A DNA stretch of 64,000 nucleotides, from positions 1-64,000 of the forward strand of contig JAJFTO010000017.1 of NCBI GenBank assembly GCA_021372865.1, read 5' to 3'. Of the stretch, positions 5,818 through 13,921 are shown one piece after another. The stretch is from Porphyromonadaceae bacterium (lineage in GTDB: Bacteria; Bacteroidota; Bacteroidia; Bacteroidales; Dysgonomonadaceae). A program made the translations under genes and the position numbers. Each line of letters opens with the position of its first letter. The first letter of the stretch is position 1. The notes below the pieces were generated by a model. That model worked only from the letters and a program-made list of their open reading frames with translations. It was not told the origin of the DNA and ran no database searches.

Positions 5818-8805
5818 ATGAAGAAAATCATCTTACTGCTTACCCTTGCTCTTATCACACAGATTTCACCCGCCCAGAAGACCACTTACTACGCCGGGCA
5901 CGAAAATCTGTATAATCTTGGCAAAGAGATGTTTCTTGAAGGGAACTACACAGGAGCACAGGATATCCTGGCAGAATTTGTGAACGTGAGTTCCGATGCT
6001 ATGCTGAAAGAAGAGGCCGATTACATGATGGCTGTGTCATCTTTCCGCCGTGGTCACGAAAAAAGTGGCGGGGAATTGAAAGATTTTCTTGCAGCGCATC
6101 CCGAAACAATGCATCGCAACGAAATAAGTTTTCTAGTGGGGTCGTTTCATTTCAACCGAAAGGAATGGGAATCTGCAAGGATGTGGTTCAACCAGTCCGA
6201 TCTGGACTACCTGACCCTTTCAGAACAGGAAGATTACAGTTTTCGCAAAGGTTATACAGAACTCCAGCTGGGCAACAAAGAGGAAGCTACCCGCTACTTC
6301 GGACTGCTCTCGCAAAACAGCAGCAAATATCGGGATGCGGGCGATTTCTATCTGGGATATATCGATTATTCAAATAAAAATTACCAAGCAGCACTGCAAC
6401 GGTTCCAGCGACTGAAAGATCACCCCGAGTATCAGGAGGAAGTTGCTTTTTATACGGCTCAGGCAGCTTTTTTTGATGGAAAGCCCGATGAGGCAATCCG
6501 TCTCTCAGAATCGTTTCTAACACGCTTTCCCCAAAGTAGTCACCTTACGGAAATGAACAGGGTACTTGGAAACAGTCACTATCGTCTGGGACAACCCTTA
6601 CGGGCGATTCCATATTACGAGTACTATCTTGCACATGTGGAGAGACCGTTGCGAGGCGATGCCTATTTCCTGGGATTGTCTTATTTCGAGACAGGCAAAT
6701 TCAACGAAGCAGCAACCATGTTTCAGCAAGCCGTGGGAGAGGCGGATGCCCTCACACAGAATGCACAACTGCAGCTGGGGCAGACCTATCTGAAGCTCAA
6801 CCAGAAACAGCAGGCTCAGATGGCTTTCGAAGCAGCTACCAGAAACAACTTCAATCCGCAGGTCAGGGAAACAGCCATGTTCAACTACGCATTGCTGGCA
6901 CATCAGACCAACTTCTCGGTGTTTAGTGAATCGATCACCTTGTTCGAAAATTTCCTCCGGGAGTACCCCAATTCTCCCTATACCAATCAGGTAAACGACA
7001 TTCTCGCGGAGACGTTTCTCACGACCAAAGATTATCAGGCTGCCCTCAAAGCCATTGAACGGATCAACAACCCCGGCCGGCGCATCCTGGAAGCCAAGCA
7101 AATGGTCCTCTTTCAGTTGGGAGCCCAGGAGTTCATCAATGGAAAGATGAACGAAGCGGTACAATATTTTAACAACAGCATCGGCATGGGGAACTACGAT
7201 GCCAAAGCACGCAACAGCGCATACTACTGGCGCGGGGAATCTTGGTACCGGATCGGAAATTATATCAATGCAGCAAACGACTTTCGGCAGTTTACGCAAA
7301 ATGGCTCTTCGGCAGATGAAAATTATGCCACCGGGTGGTACAACCTCGGATACGCACTCTTTAAACAGCAACAGTACGGACAGGCCGTGACAGCCTTTGA
7401 GCGTTACCTTTCGACAGAAACAAACCGCAAAAAAAACGAATATGCCGACGCGCTGAATCGCGTGGGTGACAGCTATTACTTTAACCGCAGTTTCGGTGAA
7501 GCAGAACGTTATTATTCTCAGGCTGCCGATGTGAATCCGGGCGCTGCCGACTATGCTGCCTATCAGCGTGCTTTCGTGATGGGGCTGCAGCACAACTATC
7601 AAGGTAAAATTGGCGCACTCGACAACCTGATGCGGCAATATCCCAATTCACAATATTTCGACGATGCACTCTACGAGAAAAGCAGGGCCCTAACCATGCT
7701 TGACCGCGAAAACGAAGCCATTACCGTATTGCAACGACTTGTGAACGAATTTCCGGGAAGCGCGCTTGCCTCACAGGGTGGCGTCCAGCTGGGACAGTTG
7801 TATTACAATACGGGAAATTATCAACAGAGCATTGCTGCCTATAAAAATGTAATCTCCCGCTTCCCCGGTTCGGATGATGCACGCAATGCGCTTGCTTCCA
7901 TGGAGACTGTTTATCGCGACATGAATGACGTGCAAGGCTACGTAAATTATGCCAACTCACTTCCCGGCGGTATGCGTATCACGCCGTCGCGGCAAGACTC
8001 TCTTACCTACCTGGCTGCCGAAAGCGTCTTTATGCGAGGGAATCGCACCGATGCTGCATCATCGATGAACCGTTACCTGCAGACTTATCCCAATGGAGCT
8101 TACGGCAGCGACGCCCATTATTATCTGGGCCTGATTGCTGAGGAGAAAAAAGATGAACAGCAGGCACTGACTCATTTCCGGAAGGTGATTGATGCAAGCA
8201 ATGTGAAGTTTCTCGACAATGCACTTCTCTATGCAGCACAAGTGGAGTTTAAAAACAGTAATTACAGGCAGGCACTGGCCGACTATTCCCGACTGGCCTC
8301 CTCTGCAAGGACTGCGGCTAACAAACAAACGGGACAGCTGGGCATCGTACGCACGCAAACAGCTTTGGGAGGTAATCACGAAGCAGCAAGAGCCGCCACG
8401 GAATTACTGGCCGGCAACAACCTTTCTCCCGAAACGGTGACCGAAGCCAGGTACCTGCGCGGTAAGGCTTACCAGAAGGTAAACGAGAATGACAATGCAC
8501 TGGCCGACTTCCAGTTTCTGGCCAATGATACCCGCAGCATCTATGGTGCAGAGGCACAGTTCATCCTCGCCGATACCTATTACCGGTGGAAATCGTACGA
8601 ACGGGCCGAAGCACAGGTAAAAGAGTTTATGCAAAAAGGAACACCCCACCAGTACTGGATGGCCCGTGCACTCATTGTGCTGTCTGATACTTATCAGGCA
8701 AAAGGCGACGAATTTCAGGCCCGCCAGTACCTGGAAAGTCTGAAAAACAATTATAAGGGCAGTGAAGCCGACATTCAACAAATGATCAACGAACGCCTCC
8801 GCTAA
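5818..8805 (+). CDS. Large secreted TPR-repeat protein
   Basis: A 995-residue protein starts with a signal peptide (MKKIILLLTLALITQISPAQ). The remainder is almost entirely tetratricopeptide-like helical hairpins, with recurrent patterns such as YYEYYLAHVERPLRGDAYFL, FQRLKDHPEY and AYKNVISRFPGSDDARNAL. It is predicted to be periplasmic or outer-membrane associated and to act as a protein-interaction scaffold. The open frame reaches upstream to 5389, but that part overlaps the NUDIX gene in another frame and lacks TPR character. It precedes an outer-membrane barrel gene, and the pairing suggests the two work together at the outer membrane. No enzymatic motif was seen. Confidence 0.85.
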   Translation: MKKIILLLTLALITQISPAQKTTYYAGHENLYNLGKEMFLEGNYTGAQDILAEFVNVSSDAMLKEEADYMMAVSSFRRGHEKSGGELKDFLAAHPETMHRNEISFLVGSFHFNRKEWESARMWFNQSDLDYLTLSEQEDYSFRKGYTELQLGNKEEATRYFGLLSQNSSKYRDAGDFYLGYIDYSNKNYQAALQRFQRLKDHPEYQEEVAFYTAQAAFFDGKPDEAIRLSESFLTRFPQSSHLTEMNRVLGNSHYRLGQPLRAIPYYEYYLAHVERPLRGDAYFLGLSYFETGKFNEAATMFQQAVGEADALTQNAQLQLGQTYLKLNQKQQAQMAFEAATRNNFNPQVRETAMFNYALLAHQTNFSVFSESITLFENFLREYPNSPYTNQVNDILAETFLTTKDYQAALKAIERINNPGRRILEAKQMVLFQLGAQEFINGKMNEAVQYFNNSIGMGNYDAKARNSAYYWRGESWYRIGNYINAANDFRQFTQNGSSADENYATGWYNLGYALFKQQQYGQAVTAFERYLSTETNRKKNEYADALNRVGDSYYFNRSFGEAERYYSQAADVNPGAADYAAYQRAFVMGLQHNYQGKIGALDNLMRQYPNSQYFDDALYEKSRALTMLDRENEAITVLQRLVNEFPGSALASQGGVQLGQLYYNTGNYQQSIAAYKNVISRFPGSDDARNALASMETVYRDMNDVQGYVNYANSLPGGMRITPSRQDSLTYLAAESVFMRGNRTDAASSMNRYLQTYPNGAYGSDAHYYLGLIAEEKKDEQQALTHFRKVIDASNVKFLDNALLYAAQVEFKNSNYRQALADYSRLASSARTAANKQTGQLGIVRTQTALGGNHEAARAATELLAGNNLSPETVTEARYLRGKAYQKVNENDNALADFQFLANDTRSIYGAEAQFILADTYYRWKSYERAEAQVKEFMQKGTPHQYWMARALIVLSDTYQAKGDEFQARQYLESLKNNYKGSEADIQQMINERLR

Positions 8806-8935
8806 GCGATAACGTGCGAAGCACGAACAATGAGAACGCAGTGAGCAAATAACAGCGTAGCTGAATAACGCGAAGCGAACAAATAACGGCGCAGCTGAAT
8901 AACATGAACAAAGTGAACAAAATAGCGAATATGAA
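8806..8935. repeat. Array of tiny palindromes separated by AATAAC/AACAAATAAC spacers
   Basis: Between the TPR and barrel genes, short palindromes alternate with A-rich linkers. Clear ones are GTGCGAAGCAC (8814-8824), CAGCGTAGCTG (8853-8863) and CGCGAAGCG (8869-8877), followed by degenerate versions. The array reaches the start region of the next gene and overlaps its alternative upstream start codons. Confidence 0.55.
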
Positions 8936-8939
8936 CCAT

Positions 8940-10652
8940 ATGAAGAAGATATATATTATAATGGTAGCCATGGCACTTTCTGCCGGCCTATTTGCCCAGA
9001 CGCAGGACTCGTTGTTGCGCAGACAACTGGAGCTGGAACGAGATTTCAACCCCACGCTGCTCGATGCTGACAAGATCAACTCACTCCCTGCACTGCGGGA
9101 GCCGTTGGTACAAAAGGCAAACACAAACTTTTCCACCTGGGCCGGACGAATGACCCCACCGTTGGAAATTGCTTTACCCCGCCCCGCCTCCATCATGACA
9201 GATATTCCTTTCAACCTGAAAAAAGGATATCTCTCTTTTCATGCCGGTAATTATGCCAACATCGACGGCGCCTTCGGATATCGTCTGGTAGACCGGCCGA
9301 AGCATAACCTGTCATTTACTTTCCTGCACAACTCCACCAACGGAGATATAAACTACGTACAGGAGAATTCAAATCCTGCAGGAAACACCGCATACTTTAT
9401 GGATAACCTGGGTAAGCTGGCTTACAGACACGAGGCTGACGCCATGCTGCTCAACATGCACCTCTCCTACCTGAATTCCGGTTTCAATTATTACGGAAAT
9501 AGCTTTGAATATCCACGCTATTTCAACAACGAAAAACAACGACTTGGGGTACTCAACGCGCACCTGGGTCTAACCTCTAAAGAGTCGGACAGACTGAATT
9601 ACAGAGGATCGCTCGATTTCAGCAATTTCTCCACCAAATTCGGTTATGATCTCTATGGTGACCCCGTCAAAGGAAATCAACTGAATGTAACCGCCGGATT
9701 CGACAAGCCCTTCAAGGAAATCACCACCAAGGCAGGAATAGACGGAAGCCTGTTCACCACCGTGTACAGCAATGACTTCGACAACTATTTTCTGATCAAT
9801 GCCGCTCCCTACATTCTCTACAGTGGATTAAACCGAAGCGCCCGCCTGGGTGTGGATGTGCTTTTTCAGGATGCCGATAAAATAAGGGTTCGTGTGGTTC
9901 CGAATGTGCAACTGCATCTGGGGCTGACCGATAAGACATCGCTTTATGCCAACATCCACGGTGGATTCCAAAACAACACCTTCCTTGAGATGATGAACGA
10001 ATCGCGGTACTTCCTGTATTCTGCTTCTGTAAAACCGGCATTCTCCATCGTTGACATCGATGGCGGAGTAAAAATAGGCGAAGCCGATGGGTTTCGCATC
10101 GACCTGTTTGGCGGTTTCCGGAAAACTGATGATGCGCATTTCCTCGTTCATCACACTCAGGAAACCATCGGGGGAGATGTCCTGGGAAACTTCAGGGAAG
10201 TTTTGTATCCGGTTTACGGTGACCTGACTCATTCTCATATCGGCGGATTGATCCAGTCGAATATCTGGTCCCCGCTGGATGTGTCACTCCGACTGAAAAA
10301 GAATTTCTATGATGTCACCAACATGACCATCGCCGGTGAAGCCATCTCAGATCCCAAGGCCTATAACCAACCCGGTTTTGAAGTCGATATGCGTGCAACA
10401 CTCAGTATCATACAGGGCCTGAAGTTTACCCTCAATTATTACTTTGCCGGAGACCGGTGGAGTAACTACCAGGGCTTTGAACGCGAAATGGATGCCATCA
10501 ACGATCTGAACCTGGGGGGCGTTTATGAAATAAGCGATGCTTTCTCGCTGAGTTTGCAGGTGAATAACCTGCTGTCACAAAAATATGATATATGGTACGG
10601 ACATCCGGCTCAAGGTCTGAATGCTTCAGGTGGTTTCTCATTTAAGTTTTAA
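8940..10652 (+). CDS. Outer-membrane beta-barrel protein, TonB-receptor-like without plug
   Basis: A 570-residue protein begins with a signal peptide (MKKIYIIMVAMALSAGLFAQ), then a proline-rich segment to about residue 75. It continues as alternating strands to a C-terminus of TonB-dependent-receptor type (VNNLLSQKYDIWYG, last residues FSFKF). No plug domain or TonB box is recognisable and the size is below a full receptor, so transport function is uncertain. In-frame ATGs also exist at 8904 and 8931. The start at 8940 is chosen because the signal peptide begins there and the upstream codons lie in the palindrome array. The likely partner is the TPR protein upstream. Confidence 0.75.
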   Translation: MKKIYIIMVAMALSAGLFAQTQDSLLRRQLELERDFNPTLLDADKINSLPALREPLVQKANTNFSTWAGRMTPPLEIALPRPASIMTDIPFNLKKGYLSFHAGNYANIDGAFGYRLVDRPKHNLSFTFLHNSTNGDINYVQENSNPAGNTAYFMDNLGKLAYRHEADAMLLNMHLSYLNSGFNYYGNSFEYPRYFNNEKQRLGVLNAHLGLTSKESDRLNYRGSLDFSNFSTKFGYDLYGDPVKGNQLNVTAGFDKPFKEITTKAGIDGSLFTTVYSNDFDNYFLINAAPYILYSGLNRSARLGVDVLFQDADKIRVRVVPNVQLHLGLTDKTSLYANIHGGFQNNTFLEMMNESRYFLYSASVKPAFSIVDIDGGVKIGEADGFRIDLFGGFRKTDDAHFLVHHTQETIGGDVLGNFREVLYPVYGDLTHSHIGGLIQSNIWSPLDVSLRLKKNFYDVTNMTIAGEAISDPKAYNQPGFEVDMRATLSIIQGLKFTLNYYFAGDRWSNYQGFEREMDAINDLNLGGVYEISDAFSLSLQVNNLLSQKYDIWYGHPAQGLNASGGFSFKF

Positions 10653-10734
10653 AAGGCGCTGCGCACGAATTTTATAAAACTGGGAAAGAAACTATTTTTA
10701 ATAGTTCTTCCTTCTTGTTTCCAATGGTTTTGTG

Positions 10735-10742
10735 TAATTTTG
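10735..10742 (+). promoter_or_regulatory. Bacteroidota -7 box for the PBP1A gene
   Basis: TAATTTTG matches TAnnTTTG, 51 bases before the start codon. A TTTC is suitably placed upstream as a weak -33 element. Confidence 0.5.
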
Positions 10743-10792
10743 CGGCTGAATTGTAAAAAGTTCAAGCAGCAAAACAGCGATTTAATTTACAT

Positions 10793-13189
10793 ATGGGCAA
10801 GAAAAAAACGACACTCCGCAAGGGATCAGTAAAAAACAACACGGGTAAGTATGACATTGTAAAGGCCATGTGGCGTATCTTCGGAATCATCGTGGCTGCC
10901 ACATTGTTTTTTTTCATACTCGTATCATTCGGTGTGTTCGGATACCTGCCCGATATCAATGACCTGGAGAACCCGATCGACAAATATGCCTCCCAGGTGA
11001 TTTCTTCCGACAACGACCTGCTCTTTACCTATTCTGAAAGCGACGATAACCGCATCATGATAGATTACTCCGAGTTGTCGCCTCATCTGATCAATGCCCT
11101 TATTTCCACAGAAGATGTCCGTTATTATTCCCATTCGGGCATTGACATCATCGGACTGGGCAGGGCCCTATTTAAGACGGTAATTCTGAGCCAGTCGGAA
11201 AGTGGTGGTGGTAGCACCATCACCCAGCAGCTGGCCAAACTGCTCTATTCCCCCCGTGCAAGCAACAAGCTTCAACGTCTTTTCCAAAAGCCCGTGGAAT
11301 GGGTGATTGCAGCGAAGTTGGAGCGATACTATACAAAAGACGAGATTCTCAATCTCTACCTGAACAAATATGATTTCAACTACAATGCCGTAGGCATTGA
11401 ATTGGCGGCACGCACTTATTTCAACAAGAGACCCGGCGAATTGAAAGTGGAAGAAGCAGCCACGTTGATCGGCATGTTGAAAAATTCATCCCTGTATAAT
11501 CCCGTCCGCCGTGCAGATCTCACCCGTGACCGGCGCAACGTGGTACTATCCCAAATGCATAAGGCAGATTATCTGACCAGGGAGGAAGCCGATTCATTGA
11601 AGCAACTGCCCCTGGAAATTGATTTCAACCGTTCAGACCATGTGGATATTGTCGCCCCCTACTACCGGCAGCACCTGGCAAAAATAATGATGGCCGACAA
11701 GCCCAACCGGAAGAATTATGCGTCCTGGCAACGGCAACAGTTTACGGAAGATTCACTCGCATGGGTGGAGAATCCGCTGTACGGCTGGTGCAAAAAGAAC
11801 AAGAAAGCAGATGGTTCCAATTACGACATTTACACTGACGGGCTCAAGATCTATTCCACCATCGACAAGCGAATGCAGCGTTATGCAGAAGCAGCCGTGA
11901 GAGAACATCTGGGGGGCTACCTCCAGGATCAGTTCTTCCGGGAAAAAGTAGGGAAGAAGTATGCACCTTACTCCAGCGAAGTGAGTGACCAGGTAGAGCA
12001 CCTGATGACGGTCGCCATGAAGCAGACTGACCGATATCGCATACTGAAAAAGGCAGGTTTAAGCGAAGCCGAAATTCTCAAGAACTTCAAGGAAAAACCG
12101 GTAGAGATGAAAGTCTTTTCGTGGCATCATCGGGAAGTGGACACAGTGATGACACCCTGGGATTCCATCCGTTACCACAAGAACTTTCTCCGCGCAGGCT
12201 TTATGGCCATGGATCCGTTGACAGGCCACGTGAAAGCCTATGTGGGCGGACCTGACTTCAAGTTTTTCAAGTACGACATGGTTTCTACTGGAAAAAGACA
12301 AATCGGATCGACCATCAAACCCTACCTCTACACACTGGCCATGGAGGAAGGCATGAGCCCTTGCGATGGTATGATTCACGGTCCGGTGACCCTGATTACG
12401 GAAACCGGAGAAGAATGGAGTCCCCGTAACTCAAATAGCGAAAAAGGTGAGTTTGTCACCATCAAATGGGGTTTGCAAAACTCCGACAACTGGGTTACAG
12501 CTTACCTGATGAAGCAATTCTCTCCTTATGCCTTCGCACGCATGCTACAGTCGTTCGGGTTGAAGACACCTGCTCCCCCTGTCGTATCATTGGCTTTGGG
12601 ACCCAACGACGCATCGGTCTATGAGATGGTGGGAGCCTACTCTTCCTTCGTCAACCGTGGTATCCGTGTGGAACCCATGCTTGTGACCCGCATTGAGGAC
12701 TCTTACGGTAATGAAGTAGCCTCCTTTGTGCCGGAAATGAAAGAGATATTCAGTGAAACGACCTCCTATAAGATGCTCGATATGTTGAAATCTGTCGTCG
12801 ATGGCGGTACGGGAAGCCGTCTGCGCAGAATTTATAATCTGAAGGGCCAGATGGGTGCAAAAACAGGTACAACAAACAACAACTCCGATGGCTGGTTTAT
12901 GTCTTTTACACCCAGCCTGGTAGTAGGTTGCTGGGTAGGTGGTGAGGAACCTTCCATCCATTTCGACCGGATGGCATACGGACAGGGTGCCAGCATGGCG
13001 CTTCCCATCCAGGGCATCTTCTATCAGAAAATATACGCCGATCCCGATTTAAATTATGGTGACAACGGAGTATTTGATATTCCAGCCGGTTTCGACCCAT
13101 GTCACGACATGCAGCGTTACTCACCCGATTTTTATCGCAGCAACGAGCCTGTTGTAAACAACGAAGGAATCGACGATATATTCAATTGA
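10793..13189 (+). CDS. mrcA: Class A penicillin-binding protein (PBP1A type)
   Basis: A 798-residue bifunctional peptidoglycan synthase. A basic cytoplasmic tail is followed by one membrane helix (about 28-50). The glycosyltransferase (GT51) domain has the catalytic glutamate in STEDVRYYSHSGID (E107) and the motif GGGSTITQQLAKLL. The transpeptidase domain carries all three penicillin-binding motifs: STIK (S506-K509), SDN (564-566) and KTG (690-692). It polymerises lipid II and cross-links stem peptides at the cell surface. Length and order are normal. The gene has its own promoter and is followed by convergent minus-strand genes. Confidence 0.95.
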   Translation: MGKKKTTLRKGSVKNNTGKYDIVKAMWRIFGIIVAATLFFFILVSFGVFGYLPDINDLENPIDKYASQVISSDNDLLFTYSESDDNRIMIDYSELSPHLINALISTEDVRYYSHSGIDIIGLGRALFKTVILSQSESGGGSTITQQLAKLLYSPRASNKLQRLFQKPVEWVIAAKLERYYTKDEILNLYLNKYDFNYNAVGIELAARTYFNKRPGELKVEEAATLIGMLKNSSLYNPVRRADLTRDRRNVVLSQMHKADYLTREEADSLKQLPLEIDFNRSDHVDIVAPYYRQHLAKIMMADKPNRKNYASWQRQQFTEDSLAWVENPLYGWCKKNKKADGSNYDIYTDGLKIYSTIDKRMQRYAEAAVREHLGGYLQDQFFREKVGKKYAPYSSEVSDQVEHLMTVAMKQTDRYRILKKAGLSEAEILKNFKEKPVEMKVFSWHHREVDTVMTPWDSIRYHKNFLRAGFMAMDPLTGHVKAYVGGPDFKFFKYDMVSTGKRQIGSTIKPYLYTLAMEEGMSPCDGMIHGPVTLITETGEEWSPRNSNSEKGEFVTIKWGLQNSDNWVTAYLMKQFSPYAFARMLQSFGLKTPAPPVVSLALGPNDASVYEMVGAYSSFVNRGIRVEPMLVTRIEDSYGNEVASFVPEMKEIFSETTSYKMLDMLKSVVDGGTGSRLRRIYNLKGQMGAKTGTTNNNSDGWFMSFTPSLVVGCWVGGEEPSIHFDRMAYGQGASMALPIQGIFYQKIYADPDLNYGDNGVFDIPAGFDPCHDMQRYSPDFYRSNEPVVNNEGIDDIFN

Positions 13190-13262
13190 TAGAGGGGTTC
13201 ACTGTTTTCTCTCATTAAAAAAACGATTCCTTTTTAGTTCTTCTACTCTCTGGGCGGCTGCT

Positions 13263-13819
13263 CTATAAGAATAGCTCACTGGAAGTGAGTTTTTTCAATT
13301 CGTTTTGGGCAACCGGTTCGCCATTCACATTCAATTCGGCGGGGGCTGTTTTTAGAAAACGCTCGTAATAGGACAATGCACCTTCTGCATCCTCCATCTC
13401 ATCATACACGGAAGCAATGTTGTAGAGTATGGAATGAGTCTGTGGCCGCCGTTTAAGCGCCGACTGATAATATCCGATCGCTTTTGAAAGCAATTTCGAG
13501 CGCTGATGTGCAACGGCAAGAGAGAGAGATCAGGATTTCCACTCTGGTAGGCACATTCAGCCCCAGCCATCAGTATGTTTCTATTTTCTGGGTAGTTAGC
13601 CGAAAGTGAATCGTAGATCGCCGGATTGTAGTCGTTGACTTGCTGATAGCAATCTGCCATCAACAACAGGTTATCAATACTCTGAGAAGACTCTTCAAGT
13701 AGTTCAATCGCTTCACGGTAGCGTTAATTTTCAATCAGTTCCGTAACCTGGCTTGTCTGGGCATATCCAGACAAGGTTTGGAATGTAAGGAGAATAAAGA
13801 TGAATAGCCTGATTTTCAT
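13263..13819 (-). pseudogene. Secreted TPR protein, broken by a stop codon and a dinucleotide slip
   Basis: Read from an ATG at 13819, the minus strand gives a signal peptide (MKIRLFIFILLTFQTLSGYA). A TAA at 13726-13724 then falls where LIEN-Q/E-RYREAI would be expected. After it, TPR sequence continues in frame to an (AG)5 dinucleotide run near 13522-13532. There the frame must shift to reach LAVAHQRSKLLSKAIGYYQ and a normal TPR end stopping at 13263. The two independent lesions argue for real decay rather than a sequencing error. Restored length would be about 184 residues. It is the last gene of the BlaI-M56 operon, so it was probably an envelope component controlled by that system. Confidence 0.75.
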
Positions 13820-13840
13820 TGAACCATTGATTAAAGTGAA

Positions 13841-13870
13841 AGGGAGGTCCGAAGTGTTCAAAACCTCCCT
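13841..13870 (-). terminator. Hairpin after the M56 gene
   Basis: AGGGAGGT and ACCTCCCT form an 8-bp stem around a 14-base loop between the M56 gene and the TPR pseudogene. On the minus strand the 3' side is followed by a T-rich but interrupted tract, so termination may be partial. It separates the two genes of the operon. Confidence 0.5.
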
Positions 13871-13921
13871 CAATAATCTGCAAGATTTACAATTAGAACG
13901 ATCCTTTGGGGCGGTTTTAAA

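Noticed and set aside
6598..7638. 346-codon open frame antisense to the TPR gene
   Set aside because: The plus-strand frame has TPR repeats throughout; the antisense product has no recognisable domain and fits a shadow of biased codons.
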